DNA from: Spirochaetales bacterium | GTDB taxonomy: Bacteria > Spirochaetota > Spirochaetia > UBA9216 | Assembly: GCA_016839055.1 (NCBI GenBank) | Contig: JAEKNX010000006.1 | Location: 1 to 64,000 of the forward strand | DNA: 64,000 nt | Direction of reading: 5' to 3' | In this document: one piece after another, positions 17,090-26,174 of the stretch | Position numbering within the stretch: position 1 is the stretch's first letter | Layout: each line of letters opens with the position of its first letter | Made by a program: the position numbers and the translations under genes | The notes under the pieces: generated by a model | What the model saw: the letters and a program-made list of their open reading frames with translations, nothing else | What the model was told of the DNA's origin: nothing | The model's database searches: none

Positions 17090-18592
17090 ATGTTTAAACC
17101 TATATTTACCCGAGTACTAACAATCTCACTGATTCTATTGTCGGCAGCATCCGTTTTCTCCGAGGAGCTCTCTCTCGGCCGGACCGATAGCTGGTCATCT
17201 ATCGCTGTATTAGAAAATACCATGATTCTTAAAAAAGACGGCGGCCGTGCCCGAATTGTTCTGTCTGATAATGAATATCTGACAAGCAGCAGCACTGAAA
17301 TGCTTCTTCACTTTAATAACGACCTATTGGACAGCAGCGGAAATTATACTCTCAGAAGAAATACCGGCGTCACAATTTCCGCCGCCGATAAAAAAATGGG
17401 CGGCGGAGCAGCTGTATTTTTCGGTGACGGTGAGATTCTGGAACTAATTCCGGATGAGAACGCATCATTCGCGGCCGGAGGAAGTCTTTCTGATTTTACT
17501 ATCGAATTCTGGCTTAATCCCGCCAGACTCTCAGAAGGAGAAACAATTCTCAGATGGCAGGCAGCCGTCGATTCTCCGAATGATCTTCTTCAACAGGAAA
17601 TCCTCTGTGCCGTCTCAGGAAGAAACCTGTTCTGGCAGTTCAGTAATTTTTTCCTCACACCAGAGCTTGACAGGACAAAATTCATACTGACATCCGGAAG
17701 ATCTCTGATTCCGAAGCGCTGGCATCATCATATGCTGCGCTATGAGCGCAAGACCGGCCTCCTTGAATATATTATAGACGGAATACCGGAAGCCATGACC
17801 TACATAAGCCGTGACGGCAGAGAATCGGCTGAGATCTTTTCCCCTGTGCTCGGCACCGCCAAACCATCATCTTTCATGATCGGCCAGGGATTTATCGGTT
17901 ATCTAGACGAATTACGTATTTCAAACTCAGTCATAACCGAACCCGTACTCAATCAATACAGAATGAACAGCGGAATTGCATCAACAGAGATTATTGACCT
18001 GGATTATTTCGATTCAAGGCTGCTTGATATCAACAGCAGGGAAGAGCTGCCCGGTGAAACCAGGATTAATTACTTCTACCGAATCTCAAACAATTATTTC
18101 AATCCTCAGGCACAGGCCCCATCCTGGAAGCAAATCCTTCCCGGAGAGAAACTGCCGCCGGGAATCAAAGGACGGTATCTGCAGATAATGGCGGAACTGT
18201 TTCCAGACGGTACAGGTAAAAATACTCCTGGTCTAATAGGATTAAACATCAGCTTCAATAAAAACCTGCCGCCCCTGCCGCCTAGCTTCATTACCGGGGC
18301 CGCGGGGAACGAATCGGCCGTCATCAGATGGAAACCGGTAAACGATTCCGACATTGGCGGTTACAGGGTTTATTACGGAGACTCCCCTGGATTTTACTTC
18401 GGGACCGGTTCTTCGAACGGAAGCTCGCCTCTTGACGCGGGAAAAACCGACAACTTAAAGATACAGGGCCTGGAGAATGGAAAACTTTATTATTTTGCTG
18501 TAAGCTCATATGATGATGCGGAGATCCCTCAGGAAAGTATATTTTCAACGGAAATAAGTGTCAGACCATCAGCGATTTCCAGGAATAATTAA
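17090..18592 (+). CDS. Exported LamG-like/FN3 protein of unknown function
   Basis: 500 aa with an N-terminal signal (LTISLILLSAASVFS). Residues about 70-285 form a concanavalin/LamG-type beta-sandwich (LLHFNNDLLDSSGNYTL, FTIEFWLNPARL, GYLDELRISNSVI), a fold used for glycan or protein binding. A C-terminal fibronectin type III domain (about 395-490) shows AAGNESAVIRWKPV, GGYRVYYG and LENGKLYYFAVSSYD. It is probably periplasmic or surface-exposed. The stop codon overlaps the ATG of the following TPR gene, so the two are coupled, which hints at a shared envelope role. No enzymatic motif is visible. Confidence 0.75.
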   Translation: MFKPIFTRVLTISLILLSAASVFSEELSLGRTDSWSSIAVLENTMILKKDGGRARIVLSDNEYLTSSSTEMLLHFNNDLLDSSGNYTLRRNTGVTISAADKKMGGGAAVFFGDGEILELIPDENASFAAGGSLSDFTIEFWLNPARLSEGETILRWQAAVDSPNDLLQQEILCAVSGRNLFWQFSNFFLTPELDRTKFILTSGRSLIPKRWHHHMLRYERKTGLLEYIIDGIPEAMTYISRDGRESAEIFSPVLGTAKPSSFMIGQGFIGYLDELRISNSVITEPVLNQYRMNSGIASTEIIDLDYFDSRLLDINSREELPGETRINYFYRISNNYFNPQAQAPSWKQILPGEKLPPGIKGRYLQIMAELFPDGTGKNTPGLIGLNISFNKNLPPLPPSFITGAAGNESAVIRWKPVNDSDIGGYRVYYGDSPGFYFGTGSSNGSSPLDAGKTDNLKIQGLENGKLYYFAVSSYDDAEIPQESIFSTEISVRPSAISRNN

Positions 18593-20997
18593 TGATAGAT
18601 GACTTATTCAATAGAGCAAGATATGCGTTTCTTACTGGAGATTTGTCCCAGGCAGAAGAACTCTGCCTTAGACATGTTGAAAATCAGCCTGAAGATACTG
18701 TCGGACGGCTGCTGCTCGGCAGTATATATATTAAAGAAGCAAAACTTCAAAGCGCTCAGCAAGTTTTTGAGGCTTTGACCCAAGACGAACCGGAGAATCC
18801 TGAAGCATGGATTAACGCGGCTCTGGTATACAGCAAGAGGGGTCAGCTCAAAACTGCACTCAGAGCCGCCCAGAAGGCATACCGGCTGTCAGGCAGCCGG
18901 GGCGACATCATATTCAATATCGGGAATATCCACAAACAGCTTGGAGAATTAAAAAAGGCTGAACAGATTTACCGGCTTTCCATCGAAAAACAGGCGGATT
19001 TTATTCCGTCTTACAACAACCTCGCCCTCCTGCTCTCCGATTCCGGCAGGGCGGATGAGGCAGAAAATATCATTAAGCAGGGGCTCAGGATTGATGAGAA
19101 CCACCCCGTTCTTCATTTCAATCTTGCAGGTTTATACAGATCCGGAGGCAAAACGGAGCTGGCAGTAGAGGAATTTAAAGCCGCCCTGAAGCTCAAACCC
19201 GGATGGGAAGAATGTCTTCTTGCCATCGGAGATCTGAAAAAAGATCAAAATCCTAAGGAAGCATCCAGGATGTATGAACGGGTACTGGATCTATCTCCGG
19301 CATCGGCTGAAGCGTCCTGCAGACTGGGAGAGATTGAGCTCACCAATGGAAATACTGAGGGAGCAGAAATTATTTTCAGTAAAATTCTCACTGCCTTTCC
19401 GGACTTTACGCCTGCCGCGGTCAATCTTGCGGCGGTATACTATTCACGGAAAAACCTGCCGAAAGCCGAAAACCTGCTCCGTAAACATCTCGCCGAAAAC
19501 AGCGAAAACCATAATCTCAGAATTCTTCTTAGTAATATTCTCCTTGATTTGGGAAAATATAATGAGGCATTCACAAATATCCGCTTCGTCCTAGATCGTA
19601 ATCAGAATGAAAGTCGTGCATGGTTCGCGATGGCCAGACAATTCAGCCTTAGCGGGAAAAAAAATAAGGCCATTAATACTTACAGAAAGGGCTTAAATAT
19701 TTCTCCTGATTCACACGAGGATCGAATGCAGTTTGCCCTGCTGCTGAAAAATCAAAACAAGATAAGCTCCGCAATAATCGAATGTGAGTACATCCACAAA
19801 CAGAAACCGGAAGAATTTGCTCCGGCTCTGCTTTTAGCGAAACTCTATATAGAAAAACAACAGTTCTCCAGGGCAGCCTCGCTGCTTGAATCCATCTGCA
19901 TCTCCCATCCTGACGACATCAAGCTTCTGCTGCTTTATGCCGAAACGGCAAAAAAAGCCGGAGACTCCGGGAGAGCCCTGCAGGCTGCGGAAAAACTAGC
20001 TGCAGCCAGGAATGAAGATGATGAGGATTTTGATATATCTGCACTTAACCGTAATCTTGAGATATACGACGAAATGGCCGTCGAATATGCCCGTGAATAC
20101 GGTAGCAGCTGGAACCGCAATCTTAAAATTCTGGCCAAATCCTTTGAGCCGGAAAGTAAAAAGATTGAAGAAGGAAGCTTTCTTTTTGACGGACTGCAGG
20201 ATATTGCCGGCGAGTATGTTCCCATCATTGATGTAGGCGGTATAGATCCTGTCATAATGTTTGATGAGGAAGAAGATGAGCTGATAATTACCGATGAGGA
20301 TGAGTTCATTATTCCTCCTGAAGAGGATGAGGATGAACCCTTAAAGGAAGAAATAGAAAAGCATGAAGAAGTAACAACAACCGGCGGACCGGGACCGGGG
20401 CCGACTGCTCCGATAGCATCTCCGACAACTCCTCCGGCGGCAGCTCCTCCGGCGCCATCTGCGCCCATCAATTTCGGCGGTCCCCTCACGATTAGACTTG
20501 AGACGCCTCCGATTATCATTAAACAACAACAGCTGCCTCCGGAACCTGAACCCGGCGAACCGGAGCCTGAACCAGCGGCAGATGTAGAAGAAGCCCCTGA
20601 TGAGGAGATCGAAGAGGTCTACCTGCCGGAACCGGAGAACGATGGCGCAGAGGATAATATTTTCAGTTATCTTGATAAATTGACTTCTTTTCTACCCTCA
20701 GACAAAAAAAATGAATATAATAATAGTGAAGCCAGATTAAAACTTGCGGCATTAAAATCCAGGATCAGCGGTGACCCCGGACTTATCTCCCGCATTCAAC
20801 AGAACCAGCTAAAAAGGGAATCCGTGCCTGTCAATCTTACAACTGACAGAATTGGAAAAACCCTTGGGTTCATGAACAGTCTGACCGAATTATTGCCGGA
20901 TGCCGGAATGGCGGCATCCCTCGGTGCCAGATTGAAAAATATTCTAAGCAGACTTGATGAATCAGGAAAGGAAAAAGTGGATGAAGAAAAACATTGA
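18592..20997 (+). CDS. Large tetratricopeptide-repeat protein with Pro/Glu-rich tail
   Basis: 801 aa. Residues 1 to about 480 are a continuous array of TPR units (for example AWINAALVYSKRGQLKTALR, YNNLALLLSDSGRADEAENI, LHFNLAGLYRSGGKTELAVE). Then come a highly acidic stretch (about 550-590, DEEEDELIITDEDE), a Gly/Pro/Ala-rich linker (about 600-690) and a C-terminal helical segment. No signal peptide is seen, so it is probably cytoplasmic. TPR arrays are protein-binding scaffolds. Translation is coupled to the upstream LamG gene and overlaps the HDOD gene by 17 bases. The low-complexity tail suggests a flexible tether; the partner is unknown. Confidence 0.8.
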   Translation: MIDDLFNRARYAFLTGDLSQAEELCLRHVENQPEDTVGRLLLGSIYIKEAKLQSAQQVFEALTQDEPENPEAWINAALVYSKRGQLKTALRAAQKAYRLSGSRGDIIFNIGNIHKQLGELKKAEQIYRLSIEKQADFIPSYNNLALLLSDSGRADEAENIIKQGLRIDENHPVLHFNLAGLYRSGGKTELAVEEFKAALKLKPGWEECLLAIGDLKKDQNPKEASRMYERVLDLSPASAEASCRLGEIELTNGNTEGAEIIFSKILTAFPDFTPAAVNLAAVYYSRKNLPKAENLLRKHLAENSENHNLRILLSNILLDLGKYNEAFTNIRFVLDRNQNESRAWFAMARQFSLSGKKNKAINTYRKGLNISPDSHEDRMQFALLLKNQNKISSAIIECEYIHKQKPEEFAPALLLAKLYIEKQQFSRAASLLESICISHPDDIKLLLLYAETAKKAGDSGRALQAAEKLAAARNEDDEDFDISALNRNLEIYDEMAVEYAREYGSSWNRNLKILAKSFEPESKKIEEGSFLFDGLQDIAGEYVPIIDVGGIDPVIMFDEEEDELIITDEDEFIIPPEEDEDEPLKEEIEKHEEVTTTGGPGPGPTAPIASPTTPPAAAPPAPSAPINFGGPLTIRLETPPIIIKQQQLPPEPEPGEPEPEPAADVEEAPDEEIEEVYLPEPENDGAEDNIFSYLDKLTSFLPSDKKNEYNNSEARLKLAALKSRISGDPGLISRIQQNQLKRESVPVNLTTDRIGKTLGFMNSLTELLPDAGMAASLGARLKNILSRLDESGKEKVDEEKH

Positions 20998-21832
20998 CAG
21001 ATTCATCGATAAAATGCCCAGCCTACCCACAACAGTTACCAGGGTTTTGGAAATTTGTGATGATAAAACAACCTCACCTGCCGATCTGAATAAGGTCATC
21101 AGCATGGATCCCGTCCTGATGGGAAGGGTAATGCAGCTGATTAACTCGGCATATTACGGCAGGCCGAACAAGATAACCTCCCTCGTCAGGGCCATCATTC
21201 TGCTGGGACTGAACACGGTTAAAAACCTTGCCCTCAGTACTGCCGTCCTGGGAAGCCTGTCCGGAAATGAATCAAATGATGTACTGAACATGGACGGTTT
21301 CTGGGAACATTCATTATGCGCGGCTGTAATCTCCAGGATGATTGCCGCCAAAATAAAAATCGATCCGAAATATTTCGAGGAATTCTTCATTGCAGGACTG
21401 CTTCACGACATTGGGAAAATCCCCTTTACCAGCTGCCTGCCGCAGGAATATCTGGCCGCGATAGCCACATCCGATCGAAACCGGGAAAGCCTGAACAAAA
21501 CAGAGATGAAGCTCTTCTGCTTTGATCATCAGGAAATCGGCGGAGATGTTGCCGCTCACTGGAAGATAGAGGGCGGAATCAGGGATGCGATAGTACACCA
21601 CCACCTCACTTCAGAGTATTCCGGAAAGCATCGTAAGCTTGTCTTAGCCGTCGCAGCAGCGGATTATATGTCTCTCTATCTCGAACGCGGTTTCGCCGGA
21701 AACAGATATCCGGAGGAACCTTCGGACGAGAATTACCGGGAGCTGGGGATTAGCTTCAATGAGATAGAAGGATTCAGCGAACAAATCAGAAACGAAATAG
21801 AGAAAGCAAGGGTATTTTTAAAACATTCCTGA
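20981..21832 (+). CDS. HDOD-domain signalling protein
   Basis: 283 aa from the ATG at 20981, chosen over upstream in-frame starts because a purine-rich AGGAAAGG stretch precedes it and the protein then begins close to the domain (IDKMPSLPTTVTRVLEI). The HDOD core is clear: VISMDPVLMGRVMQLINSA, ITSLVRAIILLGLNTVKNLA, and an intact HD-like motif GLLHDIGKIPF with FDHQEIGGDVAAHW and AIVHHH further on. HDOD proteins act in chemotaxis, cell cycle and c-di-GMP-related signalling. The His/Asp pairs seen here (LLHDIGK, VHHH) resemble HD phosphohydrolases more than many HDOD proteins, so catalytic activity is possible. It is the third gene of a likely four-gene operon. Confidence 0.85.
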   Translation: MKKNIDRFIDKMPSLPTTVTRVLEICDDKTTSPADLNKVISMDPVLMGRVMQLINSAYYGRPNKITSLVRAIILLGLNTVKNLALSTAVLGSLSGNESNDVLNMDGFWEHSLCAAVISRMIAAKIKIDPKYFEEFFIAGLLHDIGKIPFTSCLPQEYLAAIATSDRNRESLNKTEMKLFCFDHQEIGGDVAAHWKIEGGIRDAIVHHHLTSEYSGKHRKLVLAVAAADYMSLYLERGFAGNRYPEEPSDENYRELGISFNEIEGFSEQIRNEIEKARVFLKHS

Positions 21833-21842
21833 AGGGGATTAA

Positions 21843-22757
21843 ATGATGAAAGTGAAATTCTGGGGAGTCAGAGGCTCCACACCCTGCCCGGGACCAGATA
21901 CCGTTAGAACAGGCGGGAATACCTCCTGCATCGAACTCAGATACGGAAATGAGAACGAGCTGATAATAATCGACGCCGGTTCAGGCATCAGGCTTCTCGG
22001 TAATCACCTCCTTAAAACCGGCACATGTCCGAAGAAAATCAGAATTTTCCTCACCCATACTCATTCTGATCACATCATGGGCCTGCCCTATTTTACCCCC
22101 ATCTACATACCAGGCTATAAAATAGACATTTACGGGCCGGTAACCTACGAAGAGGAAGGCCTTGAGAAAATTATTTCCGATCAGTTCTCTTACCGCTACT
22201 TTCCGGTTAAACATTCTGAACTGAGCGCTGACATATCCTATCATAATCTTCAGCAAACAAAGCTTGAATTAGAGGGTCTGTCGGTTTCGACCCATTACCT
22301 TAATCACCCTATTCTAACTCTTGGATACCGCTTCGAGTCGAACGGCAGAATTGTTACGACAGTTTATGATACCGAGCCCTTTTCTAATCTCTTTCCTGAA
22401 GATCCTGAAGACCCGGACTACGATGAATTTACCGCGCACGAGGGTAGGCTGGCAGCCGAAGAGGCGAATGAGGAAATCAGCGGGTTTCTTGCCGGCTCGG
22501 ACATCCTCATCCATGACAGCCAGTATACCCAGGAGGAGCTGACCCGGAGTTTCCGCGGCTGGGGACACTCATCCTTCGAAGGGACGGTTAAAACTGCCGG
22601 CGAACAGGGCGTAAAGAAACTGTTCTTCTTTCACCATGCTATGGACCGCTCGGATAACGAACTCGAGGCTCTGCTTGATAAACATAAAAAAACCGCTGAA
22701 CAATACAGCGGCCTCGAAGTAGATATTGCCAGAGAAGGATATACGGAAGAAATCTGA
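21843..22757 (+). CDS. Metallo-beta-lactamase-fold hydrolase
   Basis: 304 aa. The start MKVKFWGVRGSTPCPG is the hallmark of a subgroup of MBL-fold hydrolases found next to signalling genes in spirochaetes and deltaproteobacteria. Metal ligands are present: HTHSDH at 72-77, a later His in HYLNHP, Asp in LIHDSQY and His in FFHHAMD. A GGGG-containing ribosome site precedes two adjacent ATGs; either could be used. The substrate is unknown; related proteins have been discussed as phosphodiesterases, but that is inference here. It follows the HDOD gene by 10 bases and ends 7 bases before the convergent sixA-like gene. Confidence 0.83.
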   Translation: MMKVKFWGVRGSTPCPGPDTVRTGGNTSCIELRYGNENELIIIDAGSGIRLLGNHLLKTGTCPKKIRIFLTHTHSDHIMGLPYFTPIYIPGYKIDIYGPVTYEEEGLEKIISDQFSYRYFPVKHSELSADISYHNLQQTKLELEGLSVSTHYLNHPILTLGYRFESNGRIVTTVYDTEPFSNLFPEDPEDPDYDEFTAHEGRLAAEEANEEISGFLAGSDILIHDSQYTQEELTRSFRGWGHSSFEGTVKTAGEQGVKKLFFFHHAMDRSDNELEALLDKHKKTAEQYSGLEVDIAREGYTEEI

Positions 22758-22764
22758 GGCGATT

Positions 22765-23253
22765 TTAGGGAAGGAAGTCTATCAGCTCTCCGCAGCCCGG
22801 ACAGATATCATCCCAACCTCCGGCATTAATTTCAATTCGAACCGCAGCCCCGGTCGGCATCATGATGCCTCCTCTTCCGCAGAGATCCTGGGCAAAAAAA
22901 CTAATCCCGTTATTATGAGAAAAAAGAAAAACATCGGTGTAGACAGAATCTATCTGCCTCATCACCTCATAGATCTCTTCGACCGACGGCAGATACAGCT
23001 GCTTGAACTGTAGTATTTCCCCGGCGGGAAAGCTCGGGTCAATGGTTTCGGAAAAAACCTCGGCGGTCTGAAAGGCCCTAAGCGCCGAACTCGATATTAC
23101 AAGGTCAGGATAATATCCCTTCGAGGCGATAAGTTCGGTATTCTCTATTGTTTTGGAGATGCCTTTCTTTTTAAGAGGCCTGTCAAAATCACTTTCCTGC
23201 CCTGTTGATACGGCTGAAGCATGTCTGAAAAGGGTCAGATAGCGGAGACTCAA
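22765..23253 (-). CDS. SixA-type phosphohistidine phosphatase
   Basis: 162 aa. Histidine-phosphatase superfamily with RHA (Arg10-His11-Ala12; SixA usually has RHG or RHA), SSSALRAFQTAEVF in the middle and a second catalytic His in FLFSHNNG. The short size matches SixA rather than phosphoglycerate mutases. In E. coli SixA removes phosphate from histidines of PTS proteins such as NPr. HPr and an EIIA protein are encoded in this window, so a PTS-linked role is possible but inferred. It overlaps the upstream GNAT gene by 4 bases and is last in the hisA-led run. Confidence 0.85.
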   Translation of the reverse strand: MSLRYLTLFRHASAVSTGQESDFDRPLKKKGISKTIENTELIASKGYYPDLVISSSALRAFQTAEVFSETIDPSFPAGEILQFKQLYLPSVEEIYEVMRQIDSVYTDVFLFSHNNGISFFAQDLCGRGGIMMPTGAAVRIEINAGGWDDICPGCGELIDFLP

Positions 23254-23702
23254 AGCAGCTCCAGCCTCATTTCCTTTTCATTACCGTGAAACTCTCCAGT
23301 GTCGACAAAACCGAGTGCTTTAAAAAACCATGATGAGTTGCCTTTTTTAGGAACATAACTAAGGTATATTTCTCTGCAGTCCGGAAGGTCTTTTAAGAAG
23401 TCGATAATCATCTCCATCGCCGCTTTTCCATATCCATTTCCCTGAAAATCCTTATCGATCATGAATCTCCAGATTTCATAATGAGGTTTATCCGGATCGA
23501 GATAGAGAAGAACAAAGCCGACAGGAATTCCGTCGGCGTATATAGCCCTCATCCAGGAGTATCTTGAAAAATGAGCCTGGGCAATTGACTTTGCATTATT
23601 TGTTAATAAATTCTGCTGTAATGCGGCAACTTCCAAAGACAAAATATCCGACAGACTGTCTTCGGTAATCTCCTGAAGACTGATTTTAACTTTCTTAGCC
23701 AT
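23250..23702 (-). CDS. GNAT N-acetyltransferase, diamine/polyamine acetyltransferase-like
   Basis: 150 aa. The GNAT acetyl-CoA motif is clear (DKDFQGNGYGKAAM, about 88-101), preceded by YEIWRFMI and followed by the YLSYVPKKGNSSWFFKALGF segment. The overall layout resembles BltD/diamine acetyltransferase-like proteins, which acetylate spermidine or related amines; the substrate here is not proven. AGGAGGG lies just upstream of the ATG. The gene sits between the methionine fusion gene (1-base gap) and sixA (4-base overlap). Confidence 0.8.
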   Translation of the reverse strand: MAKKVKISLQEITEDSLSDILSLEVAALQQNLLTNNAKSIAQAHFSRYSWMRAIYADGIPVGFVLLYLDPDKPHYEIWRFMIDKDFQGNGYGKAAMEMIIDFLKDLPDCREIYLSYVPKKGNSSWFFKALGFVDTGEFHGNEKEMRLELL

Positions 23703-23703
23703 A

Positions 23704-25590
23704 TTATCCCTCCTGAGATGTTATTACATCAATCGCTGTCCGCACATTACCAAAAGGCGGACTGACCTGTACACCTGCTGCAACCGGTCTAAGCTCATCC
23801 ACAATCTCACGGGCAATGCTGATGCCTTCCAGCCTTGCCTCCTCCTTTGTTTCATGGCGCTCCATCCGCTTCATAATCCGCTCGGGTATTGTAATACCTG
23901 GAACTTCATTATTCAGAAAAAGCGCGTTTCGGTATGAAGCAAGCGGCCATACACCTATTATAACAGGCACTTTTGTATCTTTAACAGCATTAATAAAATT
24001 AATTAAGGCCTCGATATCAAAAACAGGCTGTGTTATAAAAAAATCAGCGCCGGCTTCCGCCTTCCTGTAGGCACGCTCAATCTCAACATCGAGAGTGACT
24101 GCCGCCGGATTGACTCCGGCGCCCATGACGAAAGAGGTGGGGTCTCCGATTGCGTTCCCGCCGAGGTCGATTCCGGTATTGAGCCTTCGGCCAAGCTCGA
24201 GCAGTCCAATGGCGTCGACATCGAAGACTCCGGTGACATCAGGATAATTACCAACTTTCGGAGGATCTCCGGTTATCATCATCATATTTCGAAGCCCGAC
24301 GGCCTCACAACCGAGAAGATCCGCCTGCATCGCTATGAGATTCTTATCCCGGCAGCAGTAATGAACTATTGGCTCAATTCCCGTTGCCCTCATAATTTCG
24401 AGGGCAGTAATTATTGTAGAAATCCTGGACGACGCGCGCGGTCCATCCGGAAGGTTCACAGTTGTAATCTCCGGCAGAACAAGCTTTCCGGCCTTCTCGA
24501 TTATCTTGGAAAGATCAGTTCCCATCGGCGGAATGAGCTCAATTGTAGTAATCCAGCGGCCTTCAGCGAGGGCCTTTCCGAGTCCTGAACGTTCGGCTAG
24601 GGGAGTCTGTTCATGGAGCTTTACCTCTTTATCAATCTTGCTGAATACAACAGCCTTCCGCCCGGTGGCCAGGTTCAGGACGGCCTTCCCCATCTTGCTG
24701 ATATGTTCGGGAGTGGTTCCACAGCAGCCGCCGATAGCAGCCGCTCCAGCATCAAGAAACTTAAGCGCATATTCGGAGAAATAATCCGGATCAGCTAGAT
24801 AAATCTGGCGTCCATCCACATCCTTAGGAAAGCCGGCATTCGGCATCACGACGAAGGGTTTCTTCACATGTGTCCTTACCGCCAGAAGAAGCTCAAGCAT
24901 ATCAGCCGGACCTACTCCGCAGTTTGTTCCTATAACATCAATATCATCACATAGATCGAGACTGACCGCTCTCTCTACCGCTTCCTTCAAATATCTATCC
25001 CGATAATCTTCGAGGGCTCCGCCTGAGGTCTGATCGGCCAGCGGCCCCATGCTGAAATGGGCCTGCACGGGTATTCCCGCGGCTTCCTTCCTCGCAACAG
25101 AGGCAGCAAGAAGAAGTTCGGGCACGCTCCGAAATGTTTCAAGCAGGATCAGGTCGACGCCCGCTTCGGCGAGAGCCCTGATCTGCGGGGCAAAGGCCGC
25201 CCTAGCCTCAGCCTCGGTGAGTTTCCCGACAGGCTCTATCAGCTTTCCAAGCGGTCCGACAGAGCCGGCAATTAAAACATCATCAGCCTCAGTCCTCTTG
25301 ATTGCCTCACGGGCAAGCTCAACTGCTGTAATATTTAATTCAGCGGTCCGCTCGGCGATATTATAACCGGCTAGTTTTAAAGGATTAGCTCCGAAACTAT
25401 TGGTTGTAAGAACCTGCGCTCCAGCGTTAATGTTCTCAATATGAATATCAATTACGGTCTCGGGCATTGAGACATTTACTTCCTCAAAACATCTATTGAG
25501 AAAAACACCTTTCTCATATAAGGCCGTCCCCATTGCTCCGTCGAAGAGAACCATTGCCTTGCTCAGTCTATCAAGATATTTGCTTTTCAT
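23704..25590 (-). CDS. Bifunctional homocysteine S-methyltransferase/methylenetetrahydrofolate reductase
   Basis: 628 aa. The N-terminal homocysteine methyltransferase barrel (about 1-300) has the zinc-binding cysteines Cys224 (GTNCGVGP) and Cys289/Cys290 (GGCCGTTPEH). The C-terminal half (about 335-615) is a MetF-like FAD barrel (TIELIPPMGTD, MMITGDPP, DFFITQPVFD). This fusion, like B. subtilis YitJ, makes 5-methyl-THF and may use S-methylmethionine or another methyl donor for homocysteine methylation. There is no cobalamin-binding domain. Together with metK at the window end it points to local methionine/SAM metabolism. It is preceded by hisE with a 31-base gap. Confidence 0.93.
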   Translation of the reverse strand: MKSKYLDRLSKAMVLFDGAMGTALYEKGVFLNRCFEEVNVSMPETVIDIHIENINAGAQVLTTNSFGANPLKLAGYNIAERTAELNITAVELAREAIKRTEADDVLIAGSVGPLGKLIEPVGKLTEAEARAAFAPQIRALAEAGVDLILLETFRSVPELLLAASVARKEAAGIPVQAHFSMGPLADQTSGGALEDYRDRYLKEAVERAVSLDLCDDIDVIGTNCGVGPADMLELLLAVRTHVKKPFVVMPNAGFPKDVDGRQIYLADPDYFSEYALKFLDAGAAAIGGCCGTTPEHISKMGKAVLNLATGRKAVVFSKIDKEVKLHEQTPLAERSGLGKALAEGRWITTIELIPPMGTDLSKIIEKAGKLVLPEITTVNLPDGPRASSRISTIITALEIMRATGIEPIVHYCCRDKNLIAMQADLLGCEAVGLRNMMMITGDPPKVGNYPDVTGVFDVDAIGLLELGRRLNTGIDLGGNAIGDPTSFVMGAGVNPAAVTLDVEIERAYRKAEAGADFFITQPVFDIEALINFINAVKDTKVPVIIGVWPLASYRNALFLNNEVPGITIPERIMKRMERHETKEEARLEGISIAREIVDELRPVAAGVQVSPPFGNVRTAIDVITSQEG

Positions 25591-25621
25591 TCCTTCACCT
25601 TTCCTTTTTATTCAGCTGCTG

Positions 25622-26173
25622 TTATTCCCTGTTCCTCAGTTCTTCGAAAATTTCCCGGGGCTCGATTCCCGAGGCTGAAAGAAGAACCAGCAAGTGATAT
25701 ATCAAATCCGTGGCCTCATAGATTGTTTCCTCACGCGTTTCAGCCAGTAGAAGCTCTATCGCTTCCTCACCGGTTTTTTTCTTTATCTTCGATAATCCTG
25801 AGTTAAACAGATGGGTAGTATAAGAACCTTCCGGAAGCTCCTTTCGGCGCTTTTCGATGACCCTAAAGAGGCTCTCGATCACTGCCGAGCCAGCCTCGGC
25901 AGGTATCTGCCTGCCATCAGGAACTGCTTCAGTTCGGCTCTTGTCCGAATCCACAGTGTCTGTGATATGGGCCTCGTACCAGCCTTCTTTTTCACTGAAA
26001 CCAATAATATTATAATGCGCGCTTAGCGGAAGCAGTCTTCCGGTTTCAGGATTGACTGCCCAGATAGAATTATTCTCAATGCTCTTCCGGTAACCCTTCG
26101 GATTCGTCTGAACCGTCTCGGCTATGCGTCCGCCCTCGGTTATTATAATAAAAGGTTTGATTTTTCCGTCCAT
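25622..26173 (-). CDS. hisE: Phosphoribosyl-ATP pyrophosphatase (HisE) with degenerate HisI-like N-terminal half
   Basis: 183 aa from the ATG at 26173, one base after the hisA stop; longer in-frame starts lie inside hisA and are less likely. Residues from about 95 to the end are a good HisE: SYTTHLFNSGLSKIKKKTGE, then EEAIELLLAE and EATDLIYHLLVLLSASG. The first 90 residues occupy the place of HisI (phosphoribosyl-AMP cyclohydrolase) in HisIE fusions, with weak similarity (NPKGYRKSIENNSIWAVNPE), but contain no Cys and none of the DxDxD/Cys zinc ligands. HisE hydrolyses PR-ATP to PR-AMP in histidine synthesis. HisI activity must be encoded elsewhere or be absent. Confidence 0.8.
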   Translation of the reverse strand: MDGKIKPFIIITEGGRIAETVQTNPKGYRKSIENNSIWAVNPETGRLLPLSAHYNIIGFSEKEGWYEAHITDTVDSDKSRTEAVPDGRQIPAEAGSAVIESLFRVIEKRRKELPEGSYTTHLFNSGLSKIKKKTGEEAIELLLAETREETIYEATDLIYHLLVLLSASGIEPREIFEELRNRE

Positions 26174-26174
26174 T

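Noticed and set aside
19935-20519. Ser-rich 194-codon ORF antisense to the TPR gene
   Set aside because: It is a shadow of the acidic (GAT/GAG-rich) part of the TPR gene, giving poly-Ser on the reverse strand.
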